Source: PALSA-693 sp963729695 (GTDB lineage: Bacteria > Actinomycetota > Acidimicrobiia > Acidimicrobiales > Palsa-688). Taken from it: a stretch of DNA of 64,000 nt. Location: the NCBI GenBank assembly GCA_963729695.1, contig CAVSOT010000003.1:682001-746000 (forward strand), written 5' to 3'. The position numbers and the translations under genes were made by a program. The notes under the pieces are model-generated. The model saw only the letters and a program-made list of their open reading frames with translations. It was not told the DNA's origin and did no database searches. Shown one piece after another: positions 36,455 to 45,368 of the stretch (position 1 is the stretch's first letter; each line of letters starts with the position of its first letter).

Positions 36455-36892
36455 TCAATAAGTGGTGCGGCGGCGGACCTCTTCGGGGACGGGGTCCAGC
36501 CCGGCGAACCGGGGCGCCTGCCCGCTGATCCGGGTGAGGCTGCCCCTGACGCGGAGGCGTCCTTCCATGATCGCGGTCTGGGCGGACAGCACGCCCTGGG
36601 CCAGGGCCGCGGCGGTGGCCCAGTCCGAGGTGAAGGTCAGGTCGGCCGGCCCGGCATCCCACGACGGGCCAGCGGTGCCGTTGCCCGCACCGCCCGGCGC
36701 TGCTGTCGGGAGCGGACGCGGCGGGGCCATGAGGCGCGCCGTCCCGTCGCCCACGGCCACCCGGTACCGGACGTCGCCCTCGGGTGTGTTGAGCACCACC
36801 TGCTCGAGCACCAGGTCGCTGCCGCCGGCGGCGTCGGGTCCCGACGCGGCCATCACCTCGTCGAACCACTCGCGGGACAGGAAGCGAGCCAT
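36455..36892 (-). CDS. SCP2-like sterol-carrier domain protein
   Basis: The 145-residue protein starts MARFLSREWFDEV and has the SCP2 layout: a beta sheet (LVLEQVVLNTPEGDVRYRVA) followed by LTFTSDWATAAALAQGVLSA and GRLRVRGSLTRISG. Members bind hydrophobic ligands. The ATG at 36892 is preferred because the domain begins there; the upstream in-frame extension is Arg/Pro-rich and overlaps the preceding gene. It lies 79 bases downstream of the GH2 gene. Confidence 0.8.
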   Translation of the reverse strand: MARFLSREWFDEVMAASGPDAAGGSDLVLEQVVLNTPEGDVRYRVAVGDGTARLMAPPRPLPTAAPGGAGNGTAGPSWDAGPADLTFTSDWATAAALAQGVLSAQTAIMEGRLRVRGSLTRISGQAPRFAGLDPVPEEVRRRTTY

Positions 36893-36971
36893 CGGCGCCC
36901 GTTCTACCAGCGCCGCCAGGCGTCCGCACCGGCGACCGGGCGGCGACCGCGTTGAGCTCTGCCCTCCGGGA

Positions 36972-39104
36972 TCACGCGGAGACCCGGCTGCTATAGGAGT
37001 TGGTCGTCGTTCCCCCTGCCCACCGCAGGGTGAGGTCGATCTGAACGGGACCGGGCTCGGTCTCCGGTCCGAAGAGGTGGTCGAGGCGGCCGATCCGTAC
37101 GCAGCTGTCGGCCGGAATGTCTCCCGCGAAGCGCCACTCCCTCTCGCCACCGGACCAGGACAGCCGGGCCTCGGCGACGGCTTCTTCGAGGGGCCGGCGC
37201 ACGTCGCTCACGGCGTGCAGATCGAGGGTTAGACGGCGCCCCGGCTGGTAGGACTCGGCGGGTCGGTCGGCGGTGATGATCACCGGTGCACAGGCGTCGG
37301 TGACGGCCCGATAGCCCGCTTTGGGGCTGCGCAGGTGATCGAGGATCGACCAGGTCACGGCCGGTTGGGAGTCGGCCAGAAGGAACACGCAGAACCCGCC
37401 CGTGGGCCGGTACTTGAGCCGCCGCAGCGTCTCGATGTGGTAGCGCAGCAACTCAGCCTGGTAGCGCTGACTCGCGGCCCGCCACCCGTCGAAGGTCCGG
37501 TAGCGGTCCGGCGGGACCCGCTGATCGAAGATGGCCCGTTGCAGGCAGTAGTGCGCTTCCAGCTCGTCCCAGTCCAGGTTCGGCCATTGCTCCGGGTGCA
37601 TGAAGCCGGCGTTGTCGGGGACCGCCTGGGCCCCGAACTCACTCACGAAGCGGCCCAGGACGGGAAAGCGGGCGAGGATACCGGCGAGATCGTCGAACCG
37701 CCCGTGGTACCACCCGAAGTACAGATGACTATCCGTCCCCCACGCCGGGTGGGGCAGGATCCCGGAGTGGGCCACCACCTGCCGGGAACCGTCGGCGCGC
37801 TCCAGCGCCCGCCGGATCGAACGGTCGAGGGCCGTCTTGTTCCAGCTGGGGAGGACCTGCCCGGCCACCTGGCGGGCGATGATCTTGGGCGTCAGCAGCG
37901 TGCTGGGGGTGATCTCGAGCGACAACGGTTCGTTGTGGCCGCACCACACCGCGATCGACGGATGGTGCCCGAACGACGACACCGCCCGACGAGCCTGGGC
38001 GACCGCTTGGCGGCGGACCTGGCCATAGCCCCACTGCAGCGGTAGGTCCTGCCAGACGAGCATTCCCTGGCGATCGGCCGCGTCGTAGAACTGCCGCGGG
38101 GCCACGTGGGCGTGGACGCGAAGGAGGTCGAGGCCGGCCTGGCGAGCGAGCGTCACGTCGCGATCCAGCTCTTCGGGGCTGGCCTCCGCCAGGGCCCGGC
38201 GGGTCGGGCCGTAGTTGGCTCCTTTGAGGAACAGGCGCTCCCCGTTGACGGTCGCCACGAAGTTGCGGACGCGGACGCGGCGCAACCCGGTCGGCAGGAC
38301 CCATCGATCGCTCACCTCCCCGGAGCCGGTCTCGACGGCGACGTCGACCTGATACAGCGGTTGATCGCCGAGGGCGTGGGGCCACCACAGGTCGGGTCGG
38401 TCGACAATGAGGCGCCAGCGAACCACGTTGACCCCCTCGGCCAGGGTGTGCTCCTCGCGGCGTTCGGCGGCGATGGTGTCCGTTCCCTCGCGACAGGCGG
38501 TGGTGGTCACGGTGGCAACCGAGGGGGACAGGGTGTCCAGCTCGGCCTCGACGTCGAGGAAAGCGCCGTCCTCGGTCGCTTCGGGACAGAGCACCTTCAG
38601 GGAGCGGATACGGATCGCTCCCGTCTCGACGATCCGAACCGGTCCCCAGAGCCCGCCCGGGTTCCAGTCCGGATCGATGCAGTCCCAGTGCTGGAAGACG
38701 CCGGTCAGGTTGCGTTTGGCGCTGAGATCCTGCGGGCGTGGGCAGGCCACCTCCACAGACAGTTGATGGTCTTCGCGGGCCGCGAGAGAAGACGTGACTT
38801 CGAAGTCGTGGGGAAAAAAGTACCCCTCGGTGTCCCCGAGGTACTCCCCGTCGAGCCAGACGTCACCCATGTAGAAGATGCCGTCGAAGATCAGGAACGA
38901 CCGCCGGTCGGCGGCCGGAGCGGGCGCGCCGAACCGGCGCCGGTAGATGATCGGACCGTCGGACGTCGCAAAGGCCGAGAGGGACCGCCAGTGGCCCGGG
39001 ACGGTGATCGTTTCCCAGCCCGCGTCGTCGAGGTCGGGGCCGGCGAGCTGGCGTCGCAGCTCCTCATCGGATGGCGTGGCCAGCCATTGACCTCCCAGGT
39101 CCAT
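36972..39104 (-). CDS. Glycoside hydrolase family 2, beta-mannosidase-like
   Basis: A protein of about 710 residues. A sugar-binding jelly roll at the N-terminus (MDLGGQWLATPSDEELRRQL, VWLDGEYLGDTEGYF) is followed by an Ig-like domain and a GH2 TIM barrel. The barrel has IAVWCGHNEP (acid/base Glu in the NE pair) and RFVSEFGAQAVPD (nucleophile Glu), both beta-mannosidase-like. No signal peptide is evident, so it is probably cytoplasmic and acts on imported oligosaccharides. The Met at 39104 is chosen because the domain starts there and room is left for a promoter. An in-frame ATG at 39194 would overlap the divergent gene's start. Confidence 0.85.
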   Translation of the reverse strand: MDLGGQWLATPSDEELRRQLAGPDLDDAGWETITVPGHWRSLSAFATSDGPIIYRRRFGAPAPAADRRSFLIFDGIFYMGDVWLDGEYLGDTEGYFFPHDFEVTSSLAAREDHQLSVEVACPRPQDLSAKRNLTGVFQHWDCIDPDWNPGGLWGPVRIVETGAIRIRSLKVLCPEATEDGAFLDVEAELDTLSPSVATVTTTACREGTDTIAAERREEHTLAEGVNVVRWRLIVDRPDLWWPHALGDQPLYQVDVAVETGSGEVSDRWVLPTGLRRVRVRNFVATVNGERLFLKGANYGPTRRALAEASPEELDRDVTLARQAGLDLLRVHAHVAPRQFYDAADRQGMLVWQDLPLQWGYGQVRRQAVAQARRAVSSFGHHPSIAVWCGHNEPLSLEITPSTLLTPKIIARQVAGQVLPSWNKTALDRSIRRALERADGSRQVVAHSGILPHPAWGTDSHLYFGWYHGRFDDLAGILARFPVLGRFVSEFGAQAVPDNAGFMHPEQWPNLDWDELEAHYCLQRAIFDQRVPPDRYRTFDGWRAASQRYQAELLRYHIETLRRLKYRPTGGFCVFLLADSQPAVTWSILDHLRSPKAGYRAVTDACAPVIITADRPAESYQPGRRLTLDLHAVSDVRRPLEEAVAEARLSWSGGEREWRFAGDIPADSCVRIGRLDHLFGPETEPGPVQIDLTLRWAGGTTTNSYSSRVSA

Positions 39105-39192
39105 CCACGCGGAGGGTAGTGGGTCGGACCCGACTGTGCCCGCTGGATAGGCCGGTCCTGGAGAACGGGAGACTGGCGGTAGCGTGAATGCC

Positions 39193-40599
39193 ATGACATC
39201 ACGCCCAGCCAATGTGGGCCAGCTTCGAGCGGCTGGATGGGAGTCCGTTCCCGTCAAGGAAGAGGTTCGCCGCAACGTGGCCCGGCGGATCTCGGCCGGA
39301 CAACCCATCGTGGATGGAGTCGTCGGCTACGAGGACACGGTGCTCCCCCAGCTGGAAAACGCCCTCCTCGCCGGGCACGACGTCATCTTCCTCGGCGAGC
39401 GGGGCCAGGCCAAGACCCGGATCATCCGGAGTCTCACGGAACTGCTCGACGAGTGGATTCCGGTGATCGCTGGTTCCGAGATCCTCGACGACCCCTTCCG
39501 ACCGGTGTCCCGCTACGCTCGCGACCTGGTAGCGGAGCACGGTGACGACACCCCGATCGAATGGGTGCACCGCGACTTCCGCTTCGGCGAGAAGCTGGCC
39601 ACCCCCGATACCTCCGTAGCCGACCTCATCGGTGAGGTCGACCCGATAAAGGTGGCCGAAGGGCGCTACCTCGCCGACGAGCTGACCTTGCACTACGGGT
39701 TGGTGCCGCGTACCAACCGGGGCATCTTCGCCATCAACGAGCTCCCAGATCTGGCCGAACGGATCCAGGTCAGCCTGCTCAACGTGCTCGAGGAACGGGA
39801 TATCCAGGTGCGCGGCTACAAGATCCGCCTGCCGCTGGACGTCCTGCTGGTGGCCTCGGCCAACCCGGAGGACTACACCAACCGCGGCCGGATCATCACG
39901 CCGCTCAAGGACCGCTTCGGGGCTCAGATCCGCACCCACTACCCCCTCGAGGTCGACACCGAGATGGCGGTGGTGGACCAGGAGGCCACCTCGTTCGACA
40001 CCAGCGGCGTCCGGGTGGAAGTGCCTCCCTACATGGCCCAGATCGTGGCCACCATCTCCCACCTGGCTCGCCAGAGCCCCCACATCAACCAGCGGTCGGG
40101 CGTCTCGGTGCGCCTCAGCGTCACCAACTACGAGACCATGGTGGCCAGCGCCGTCCGCCGGGCGCTGCGGCTCCAGGAGCCCGAAGCGGTGCCGAGGGTC
40201 AGCGATCTGGACGCCCTGGTGTCGTCCACCTCGGGAAAGGTGGAGATCGAGACCATCGACGAAGGCCGGGACGGCCAGGTGGTGGACCGCCTGATCCAAC
40301 TGGCGGTGTTGAACGTGTTCAAAGCCAGCGTGCCGCCGGAGCGCCTGCGAGAGGCGGTCGCCGACTTCGACGCCGAGGACAGCCGGGTGGTGCACACGGG
40401 CGACGACATCGCCGCGGCCCAGTTCGTCGAGGTCCTCGGCCAGCTTCCGGCCCTCGAATCGGTGGTGCTCGGGCTGGCCGGCGAGGAGTCCCCGGCCGCC
40501 GTCGCCAGTGCCACCGAGTTCGTTCTGGAAGGCCTTCATCTCTCCAAGCGCCTCAACAAGGACGCCGCCGGCGGCCGGGCCACCTATCGGGCCCGGTAG
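39193..40599 (+). CDS. MoxR/magnesium-chelatase-like AAA+ ATPase
   Basis: A protein of about 468 residues with FLGERGQAKTRIIRSLTELL (P-loop GERGQAKT), NRGIFAINELPDLAERIQVS (Walker B-type region) and VASANPEDYTNRGRIITPLK (sensor 1). The family pairs with VWA proteins and is thought to remodel or insert cofactors into targets. The adjacent VWA gene 13 bases downstream is the obvious partner. ATG 39193 is used. A GTG at 39184 is closer to a GGGAG site (39167-39171) and cannot be excluded. Confidence 0.88.
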   Translation: MTSRPANVGQLRAAGWESVPVKEEVRRNVARRISAGQPIVDGVVGYEDTVLPQLENALLAGHDVIFLGERGQAKTRIIRSLTELLDEWIPVIAGSEILDDPFRPVSRYARDLVAEHGDDTPIEWVHRDFRFGEKLATPDTSVADLIGEVDPIKVAEGRYLADELTLHYGLVPRTNRGIFAINELPDLAERIQVSLLNVLEERDIQVRGYKIRLPLDVLLVASANPEDYTNRGRIITPLKDRFGAQIRTHYPLEVDTEMAVVDQEATSFDTSGVRVEVPPYMAQIVATISHLARQSPHINQRSGVSVRLSVTNYETMVASAVRRALRLQEPEAVPRVSDLDALVSSTSGKVEIETIDEGRDGQVVDRLIQLAVLNVFKASVPPERLREAVADFDAEDSRVVHTGDDIAAAQFVEVLGQLPALESVVLGLAGEESPAAVASATEFVLEGLHLSKRLNKDAAGGRATYRAR

Positions 40600-40612
40600 G
40601 TAGGTACTCGGC

Positions 40613-42616
40613 ATGCCACGCTTCCGCTATTCGAAATGGGACGGCACCCAGGTCGGCTTCGAGCTCGACGCGGACGACATCTTCGGCGAGCTGACCGACG
40701 AGCTGCTCTACCACGGCGACCTCAACCAGGCCTTGCAACGGTTGATGCAGCGCGGCTTCACCGACCGCAACGGGGAGCGGATCGCCGGGATGCGCGAGAT
40801 CCTGGAGCGGCTGCGGCAGCGCCGGCGGGAGATGCTCGACCGCCACGATCTCGGTGGTCCGTACGAGGACATCGCCCAGCGGCTGCGGGAGATCGTCGAT
40901 CAGGAGCGGACCGGGATCGACAATCTGGTGCAGGAGGCCCACGAGTCGGGTGACCAGCGCCGGGCCGAGATCACCGACGAGGTGGCGACCGAGCGGCGTA
41001 TGGCCCTCGACCTGCTGCCCCCCGACCTGGCCGGGCAGGTCCAGACCCTCCAGCAGTACGAGTGGACCAGCAGCGAGGCCCGCGAGGCGTTCGACGAGCT
41101 GCTGGAGCAGCTGCGCTCGCAGCTCATGCAGAACTACTTCAACCAGATGTCGTCCTCCATGTCCGATGTGTCGCAGGAGTCGATGCAACGGATGAAGGAC
41201 ATGTTCAACGATCTCAACCAGATGCTGGAAGCCCGGGCTACGGGCGCCGACACCGATCGGATGTTCCAGGAGTTCATGGACCGCTACGGCGACATGTTCC
41301 CCGGCAATCCGCAAAACCTCGACGAGCTGCTCGAGCAGATGGCCCGCCAGATGGCGGCCATGCAGCAGCTGCTCAACTCGATGAGCCCGGAGCAGCGGGC
41401 CCAGCTGCAGCAACTGGCCGAGTCGCTTCTCGAGGACATGGACCTGCGGTGGCAGGTGGATCGGCTGGGAGCCAACCTCCGCCAGGCCTTCCCGCAGGCC
41501 GGGTGGGACCGCCAGTACAACTTCAGCGGTTCCGACCCGCTGGGCTTCGCCGAAGCCGGGGCCGTGATGAACCAGCTGGGTGACATGGACCAGCTGGAGC
41601 AGATGATGTCGACCGCCTCGAACCCCGGCGCCCTCGCCGAAGTCGACATCGAACGGGCGTCGGAGCTGGTCGGCCCGGACGCGGCCCGTTCCCTCGAACA
41701 GCTCGCCCGCCTCGCTCGCCAGCTGGCCGAGGCCGGCCTCATCGACCAGAGAGAGGGCCGGCTGGAGCTGACGCCCCGCGGCTTGCGGAAGATCGGTCAG
41801 AACGCGCTGTCCGACCTGTTTTCCAAGTTGATAAAAGACCGCCTCGGGCGCCACATCACCGAGCCGGTCGGCGTCGGCCACGAGCGCACCTACGAGACCA
41901 AAGCCTACGAGTGGGGGGACCCCTTCAACCTCTCTATCGAGCGGACGGTCCGCAACGCCATCGCCCGCCAGGGGTCTGGCACCCCGGTGCGGCTGTCGGC
42001 GGAAGACTTCGAAGTGGAGCGGACGGAGTCCCAGACGTCGACGGCGACGGTGCTGGCGCTCGACCTTTCGCTCTCCATGCCGATGCGCGACAACTTCCTG
42101 GCCGCCAAAAAGGTCGCCATGGCGCTGCACTCGCTCATCACGACCCAGTTCCCCCGCGACTACCTGGGCCTGGTCGGGTTCGGTGAGCTCGCCCGCGAGC
42201 TGCCGGCAGCCCAGCTGCCCGAGGTGTCCTGGGACTACACCTACGGGACCAACATGCAGCACGCGCTGGTTCTCGCCCGGCGGATGCTGGCCCGGCAAAG
42301 CGGGACCAAGCAGGTCATCATGATCACCGACGGCGAGCCCACCGCCCACATCCTGCCGAGCGGAGAGCCGTTCTTCAGCTACCCGCCCGCCCCGGAAACG
42401 ATCCGGATGACGCTGGCCGAGGTGGCCCGGGCGACCCGGGAAGGGATCCGCATCAACACGTTCATGCTCGACGCCACCGGCTACCTGCGGGCGTTCGTAG
42501 AGAAGATGACGGAGCTCAACCGGGGACGAGCATTTTTCACCACGCCCGAGACCCTCGGCGACTACGTGCTCGTCGACTTTCTCGACCAGAAGCGGGCCCG
42601 GCGCCGATCGGCTTGA
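40613..42616 (+). CDS. VWA-domain protein partnered with the upstream ATPase
   Basis: A 667-residue protein. The N-terminal 420 residues are helical and Gln/Met-rich (MQNYFNQMSSSMSDVSQESM). The C-terminal VWA domain has a MIDAS DLSLS motif (ALDLSLSMPMRDNFLAAKKV), the Thr of YGTNMQHAL, and MITDGEPTAH. MoxR-VWA pairs function as two-part chaperones or metal-insertion machines; the client is unknown. Confidence 0.87.
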   Translation: MPRFRYSKWDGTQVGFELDADDIFGELTDELLYHGDLNQALQRLMQRGFTDRNGERIAGMREILERLRQRRREMLDRHDLGGPYEDIAQRLREIVDQERTGIDNLVQEAHESGDQRRAEITDEVATERRMALDLLPPDLAGQVQTLQQYEWTSSEAREAFDELLEQLRSQLMQNYFNQMSSSMSDVSQESMQRMKDMFNDLNQMLEARATGADTDRMFQEFMDRYGDMFPGNPQNLDELLEQMARQMAAMQQLLNSMSPEQRAQLQQLAESLLEDMDLRWQVDRLGANLRQAFPQAGWDRQYNFSGSDPLGFAEAGAVMNQLGDMDQLEQMMSTASNPGALAEVDIERASELVGPDAARSLEQLARLARQLAEAGLIDQREGRLELTPRGLRKIGQNALSDLFSKLIKDRLGRHITEPVGVGHERTYETKAYEWGDPFNLSIERTVRNAIARQGSGTPVRLSAEDFEVERTESQTSTATVLALDLSLSMPMRDNFLAAKKVAMALHSLITTQFPRDYLGLVGFGELARELPAAQLPEVSWDYTYGTNMQHALVLARRMLARQSGTKQVIMITDGEPTAHILPSGEPFFSYPPAPETIRMTLAEVARATREGIRINTFMLDATGYLRAFVEKMTELNRGRAFFTTPETLGDYVLVDFLDQKRARRRSA

Positions 42617-42665
42617 GGTCCTGAGGTCCCGGCGAGACCGGGCATTTTGTGGAATGGTGGGCTGA

Positions 42666-43367
42666 ATGCGAGTGATCGTGGTGGGCTGCGGCCGGGTCGG
42701 ATCGGCGCTGGCCGTGAGCCTTCAGCGCGAGGGGCACGGCGTGGCCATCATCGACAGGGATCGCAACGCCTTCCGGCGGCTTCCAGAGGACTGGGGCGGG
42801 CAGACCGTCGTCGGGTTCGGGTTCGACCGGGACGATCTCCTGGAGGCCGGCGTGGCCGACGCAGGCGGTCTGGCCGCCGTGACCAGCGGGGACAACACCA
42901 ACATCCTGAGCGCCCGCATCGCCCGGGAGACGTTCGAGGTTCCCCACGTGGTGGCCCGGATCAAAGACCCCGGCCGGGCCGTCGTCTACCAGCGGCTGGG
43001 CATTCCGACCGTGGCCACCGTGAGCTGGACCGTCGATCAGGTGATCCGCCGCATGCTGCCGGACGAGGCGGTCACGGCGTGGACAGACCCCACGGGCGAG
43101 ATCCGCGTGGTCGAGCGGCTGCTGCCGGACGCCTTCTGCGGGAAAGGGTATGCGGAGCTCGCCGATGGCGAGCGGTTCCGGCCGGTCATCGTCACCAGAG
43201 GCGGGAAGGCCCGCATGGTCAGCTCCGTCCTGGTCGGTCAGGAGGGCGATCTGGTGCACTTCGCCGTGCGGAGCGAAGCGCTGCCCGATCTGGACCGGCT
43301 TCTCCAGGCCGCCCAATCGGCCGGTGAGGCGGACGGGCGGTCCGAGCGGGCCCGGCGGTCGTCATGA
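42666..43367 (+). CDS. TrkA-type NAD-binding K+ uptake regulator
   Basis: The 233-residue protein has a Rossmann TrkA-N domain (MRVIVVGCGRVGSALAVSLQ...VAIIDRDRNAF, NTNILSARIARETF) and a TrkA-C-like C-terminus. It resembles the CeoB/TrkA proteins of mycobacteria. It overlaps the second TrkA gene by ATGA, so a heteromeric gating ring is likely. No channel gene lies next to them. Confidence 0.9.
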   Translation: MRVIVVGCGRVGSALAVSLQREGHGVAIIDRDRNAFRRLPEDWGGQTVVGFGFDRDDLLEAGVADAGGLAAVTSGDNTNILSARIARETFEVPHVVARIKDPGRAVVYQRLGIPTVATVSWTVDQVIRRMLPDEAVTAWTDPTGEIRVVERLLPDAFCGKGYAELADGERFRPVIVTRGGKARMVSSVLVGQEGDLVHFAVRSEALPDLDRLLQAAQSAGEADGRSERARRSS

Positions 43368-44029
43368 AGGTGTCGATCGCCGGCGGGGGTGTGGTCGGCC
43401 GGTCCATCGCCCTCGACCTGGCCCGCAACGGCCACCAGGTGCTGATCGTCGAAGCCGACCCCGGCGTGGTGGCCCGGGAACAGTCCCACGCGGTGGACAA
43501 CTGCGTCTGGTTCACCGGCGACGCCTGCGAGCTCAGCACCCAGCGCGACTCCGGCTTCGGCGAAGCCGACGTGGTGGTCGCCGCGACCGGAGACGACGAG
43601 GACAACCTGGTGGTGTCCCTGCTGGCCAAGCAGGAGTTCGCCGTGCCCCGGGTCATCGCCCGGGTCAACCACCCGAAGAACGACTGGCTGTTCAACGAGA
43701 CCTGGGGCGTCGACGTGTCGGTGTCGACCCCGCATCTCATGACGGCCCTCGTCGAGGAAGCCGTGTCGGTGGGCAGCCTGGTGCGTCTGTTGCACTTCTC
43801 GGAGGGCAAGGCCGGCCTGGTCGAGGTCACCCTGGCCGAGGACAGCCCCGCCTGTGATCACCAGGTCGCGGACCTCGGCATCCCCCGCGACGCCAGCCTG
43901 GTCGCGGTAGTCCGCAACCGGCGGGTGGTCGTCCCCCGGGGCGACACCGTCCTGCTGGCCGGGGACGAGGTGATCGCCCTGGTGACCGTCGACTCCGAAG
44001 ACGCGGTGCGCCGAATCCTCGTGGGCTAG
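43364..44029 (+). CDS. Second TrkA-type K+ uptake regulator
   Basis: The 221-residue TrkA protein begins MKVSIAGGGVVGRSIALDLA with EADPGVVA at the end of strand 2, and has NLVVSLLAKQEFAVPRVIAR and a TrkA-C domain. It is the partner of the preceding gene (4-base overlap) and resembles CeoC. The pair probably gates a Trk-type channel encoded elsewhere. Confidence 0.9.
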   Translation: MKVSIAGGGVVGRSIALDLARNGHQVLIVEADPGVVAREQSHAVDNCVWFTGDACELSTQRDSGFGEADVVVAATGDDEDNLVVSLLAKQEFAVPRVIARVNHPKNDWLFNETWGVDVSVSTPHLMTALVEEAVSVGSLVRLLHFSEGKAGLVEVTLAEDSPACDHQVADLGIPRDASLVAVVRNRRVVVPRGDTVLLAGDEVIALVTVDSEDAVRRILVG

Positions 44030-44067
44030 CTCGCTGGCCGGCGGTCGGTCGGCGGTCGGTCGGTGGC

Positions 44068-44172
44068 CTTCTCGGCCGGTCGCTTCTCGGCCGGTCGCTT
44101 CTCGGCCGGTCGCTTCTCGGCCGGTCGCTTCTCGGCCGGTCGCTTCTCGGCCGGTCGCTTCTCGGCCGGTCG
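44068..44172. repeat. Seven perfect 15-bp tandem repeats
   Basis: CTTCTCGGCCGGTCG is repeated seven times without variation. It begins about 40 bases after the TrkA stop. All frames remain open because the unit is a multiple of three, giving repeats such as FSAGR or AEKRP, but no start, domain or codon context supports a gene. Confidence 0.92.
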
Positions 44173-44212
44173 CCGCACCCCTCCCTCGCTCTCTCGCCCG
44201 TCGTCGATTTCG

Positions 44213-44257
44213 TTTTTGGTATCTAAACCGCGTAATACGCGGTTTAGATACCAAAAA
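44213..44257. promoter_or_regulatory. Perfect 45-bp palindrome upstream of the AbiEi-like gene
   Basis: Two 22-base arms (44213-44234 and 44236-44257) are exact reverse complements around a single A. The core reads CTAAACCGCGTAATACGCGG and the ends are T5/A5. The block is far more AT-rich than its surroundings. In both directions the hairpin is preceded by T and followed by A, so it lacks the U-tail of a terminator. It ends about 35 bases before the next gene's start, which fits an operator; AbiEi antitoxins bind inverted repeats upstream of their own genes. Confidence 0.8.
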
Positions 44258-44292
44258 AGGATGCAGACACACCCACAGGGCATGGTGTGCAC

Positions 44293-45273
44293 ATGACGAC
44301 GGGTGAGCGACGGGGTGGCAATGGCCTGCCGATGAGGACACCCCTGCTCCACCAGCTCGATCGCATCGGACGACGGCAATGGGGCCTGATCACCTCGGAT
44401 CAGCTGGGAGCCATCGGACTGGGGCCGTCCGGCCGCTACTGGGCGCTTGCCGGCGGTCGTCTCTGGCCGCTTCGGCGGGGCGTCTACCTCCTCCCGGGCG
44501 TTCAGGTCACGTGGGAGACAGCTGTACTGGCTGCAGTCTTGGCGGCCGGATTGACCGCCGTGGCGTCCCATTTGACAGCGGCGCGTTTGTGGGACCTCTT
44601 CGACGGAGCTGGCTCGCCCGGTAACGAGGAGTCGATCCATCTGACCGCACCCAGCCAACGTCGTCTAAGGGGCGTGGACGTGCACCGCCGGGTGCTCGAC
44701 TCTCGCGAACGTTCCAGTCGGCGGAGGGTCCCGGTCACGTCAGCCGCCCGAACCATCTTCGACCTGGCGAGCGTCATCGACGCCACCCTGCTCGGTCGAT
44801 GCACCGACGAGGCCCTGCGACGCCGGGTCCTGAGCTTGGGCGAGATCGAGCGCCTTCTCGACTCTCATCGCGGCCCAGGTCGACGGCGCCTCGATCCGAT
44901 CCATCAGGTTCTGGCCCAGCGAGTGCCGGGGTACGACCCTGGCGCCAACGATTGGGAGCTGTGCATGGACCGCTTGTGGGACGAACTCGGTCTTCCGGAG
45001 GCCAAACGGCAATATCGGGTCGTTGCCGGCGGGCACACGCGCCGGGTCGATCGGGCCATACCCGAACTTCGCTTCGCCGTCGAGTGGGTCGGCAAGGAGT
45101 TTCACGGGCAGGTCGGCCGGTTCGCGCTGGATCGGGTCCGCATCAGCGACCTCGTCCTGGCGGGTTGGGATGTGCTCGAGGTCACGCCCGGGTGGACGCC
45201 GGCGCGGATCCAGGCAACGGTATTGGCCAAAGTGGCGGAGCGCCGCCGGCTGTTCGCCCTCCAGGCCGGTTAG
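44293..45273 (+). CDS. AbiEi-like / DUF559 protein
   Basis: A protein of about 326 residues. The N-terminus has an AbiEi antitoxin-like winged helix (LDRIGRRQWGLITSDQLGAI...GRLWPLRRGVYLLPG). The middle has LTAPSQRRLRGVDVHRR and TSAARTIFDLA. The C-terminus resembles the Vsr-like DUF559 fold (YRVVAGGHTRRVDRAIPELR, FAVEWVGKEFHG). Such proteins are common in actinobacteria as single genes, with no AbiEii toxin nearby here either. The perfect palindrome just upstream is a likely autoregulatory site. An ATG at 44332 is a possible later start. Confidence 0.75.
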   Translation: MTTGERRGGNGLPMRTPLLHQLDRIGRRQWGLITSDQLGAIGLGPSGRYWALAGGRLWPLRRGVYLLPGVQVTWETAVLAAVLAAGLTAVASHLTAARLWDLFDGAGSPGNEESIHLTAPSQRRLRGVDVHRRVLDSRERSSRRRVPVTSAARTIFDLASVIDATLLGRCTDEALRRRVLSLGEIERLLDSHRGPGRRRLDPIHQVLAQRVPGYDPGANDWELCMDRLWDELGLPEAKRQYRVVAGGHTRRVDRAIPELRFAVEWVGKEFHGQVGRFALDRVRISDLVLAGWDVLEVTPGWTPARIQATVLAKVAERRRLFALQAG

Positions 45274-45316
45274 CGCAAGGGGAAAAGGGTGCGCGCCATA
45301 GCTCCGCCGACTGCCC

Positions 45317-45368
45317 CGCCTACCCACCCTGCCTACCCACCCTGCCTACCCACCCTGCCTACCTACCC
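45317..45368. repeat. Four 13-bp tandem repeats
   Basis: Near-perfect copies of TGCCTACCCACCC lie between the AbiEi-like gene and the convergent macro-domain gene. The last copy contains the macro gene's stop codon. Confidence 0.85.

Noticed and set aside
44068..44172. 15-bp repeats as a CRISPR array or repetitive peptide gene
   Set aside because: There are no spacers between units, and frames through them lack starts, ribosome sites or domains.
44213..44257. Palindrome as an intrinsic terminator for the TrkA genes
   Set aside because: The stem is followed by A residues rather than T in both directions, so no U-tail would form.
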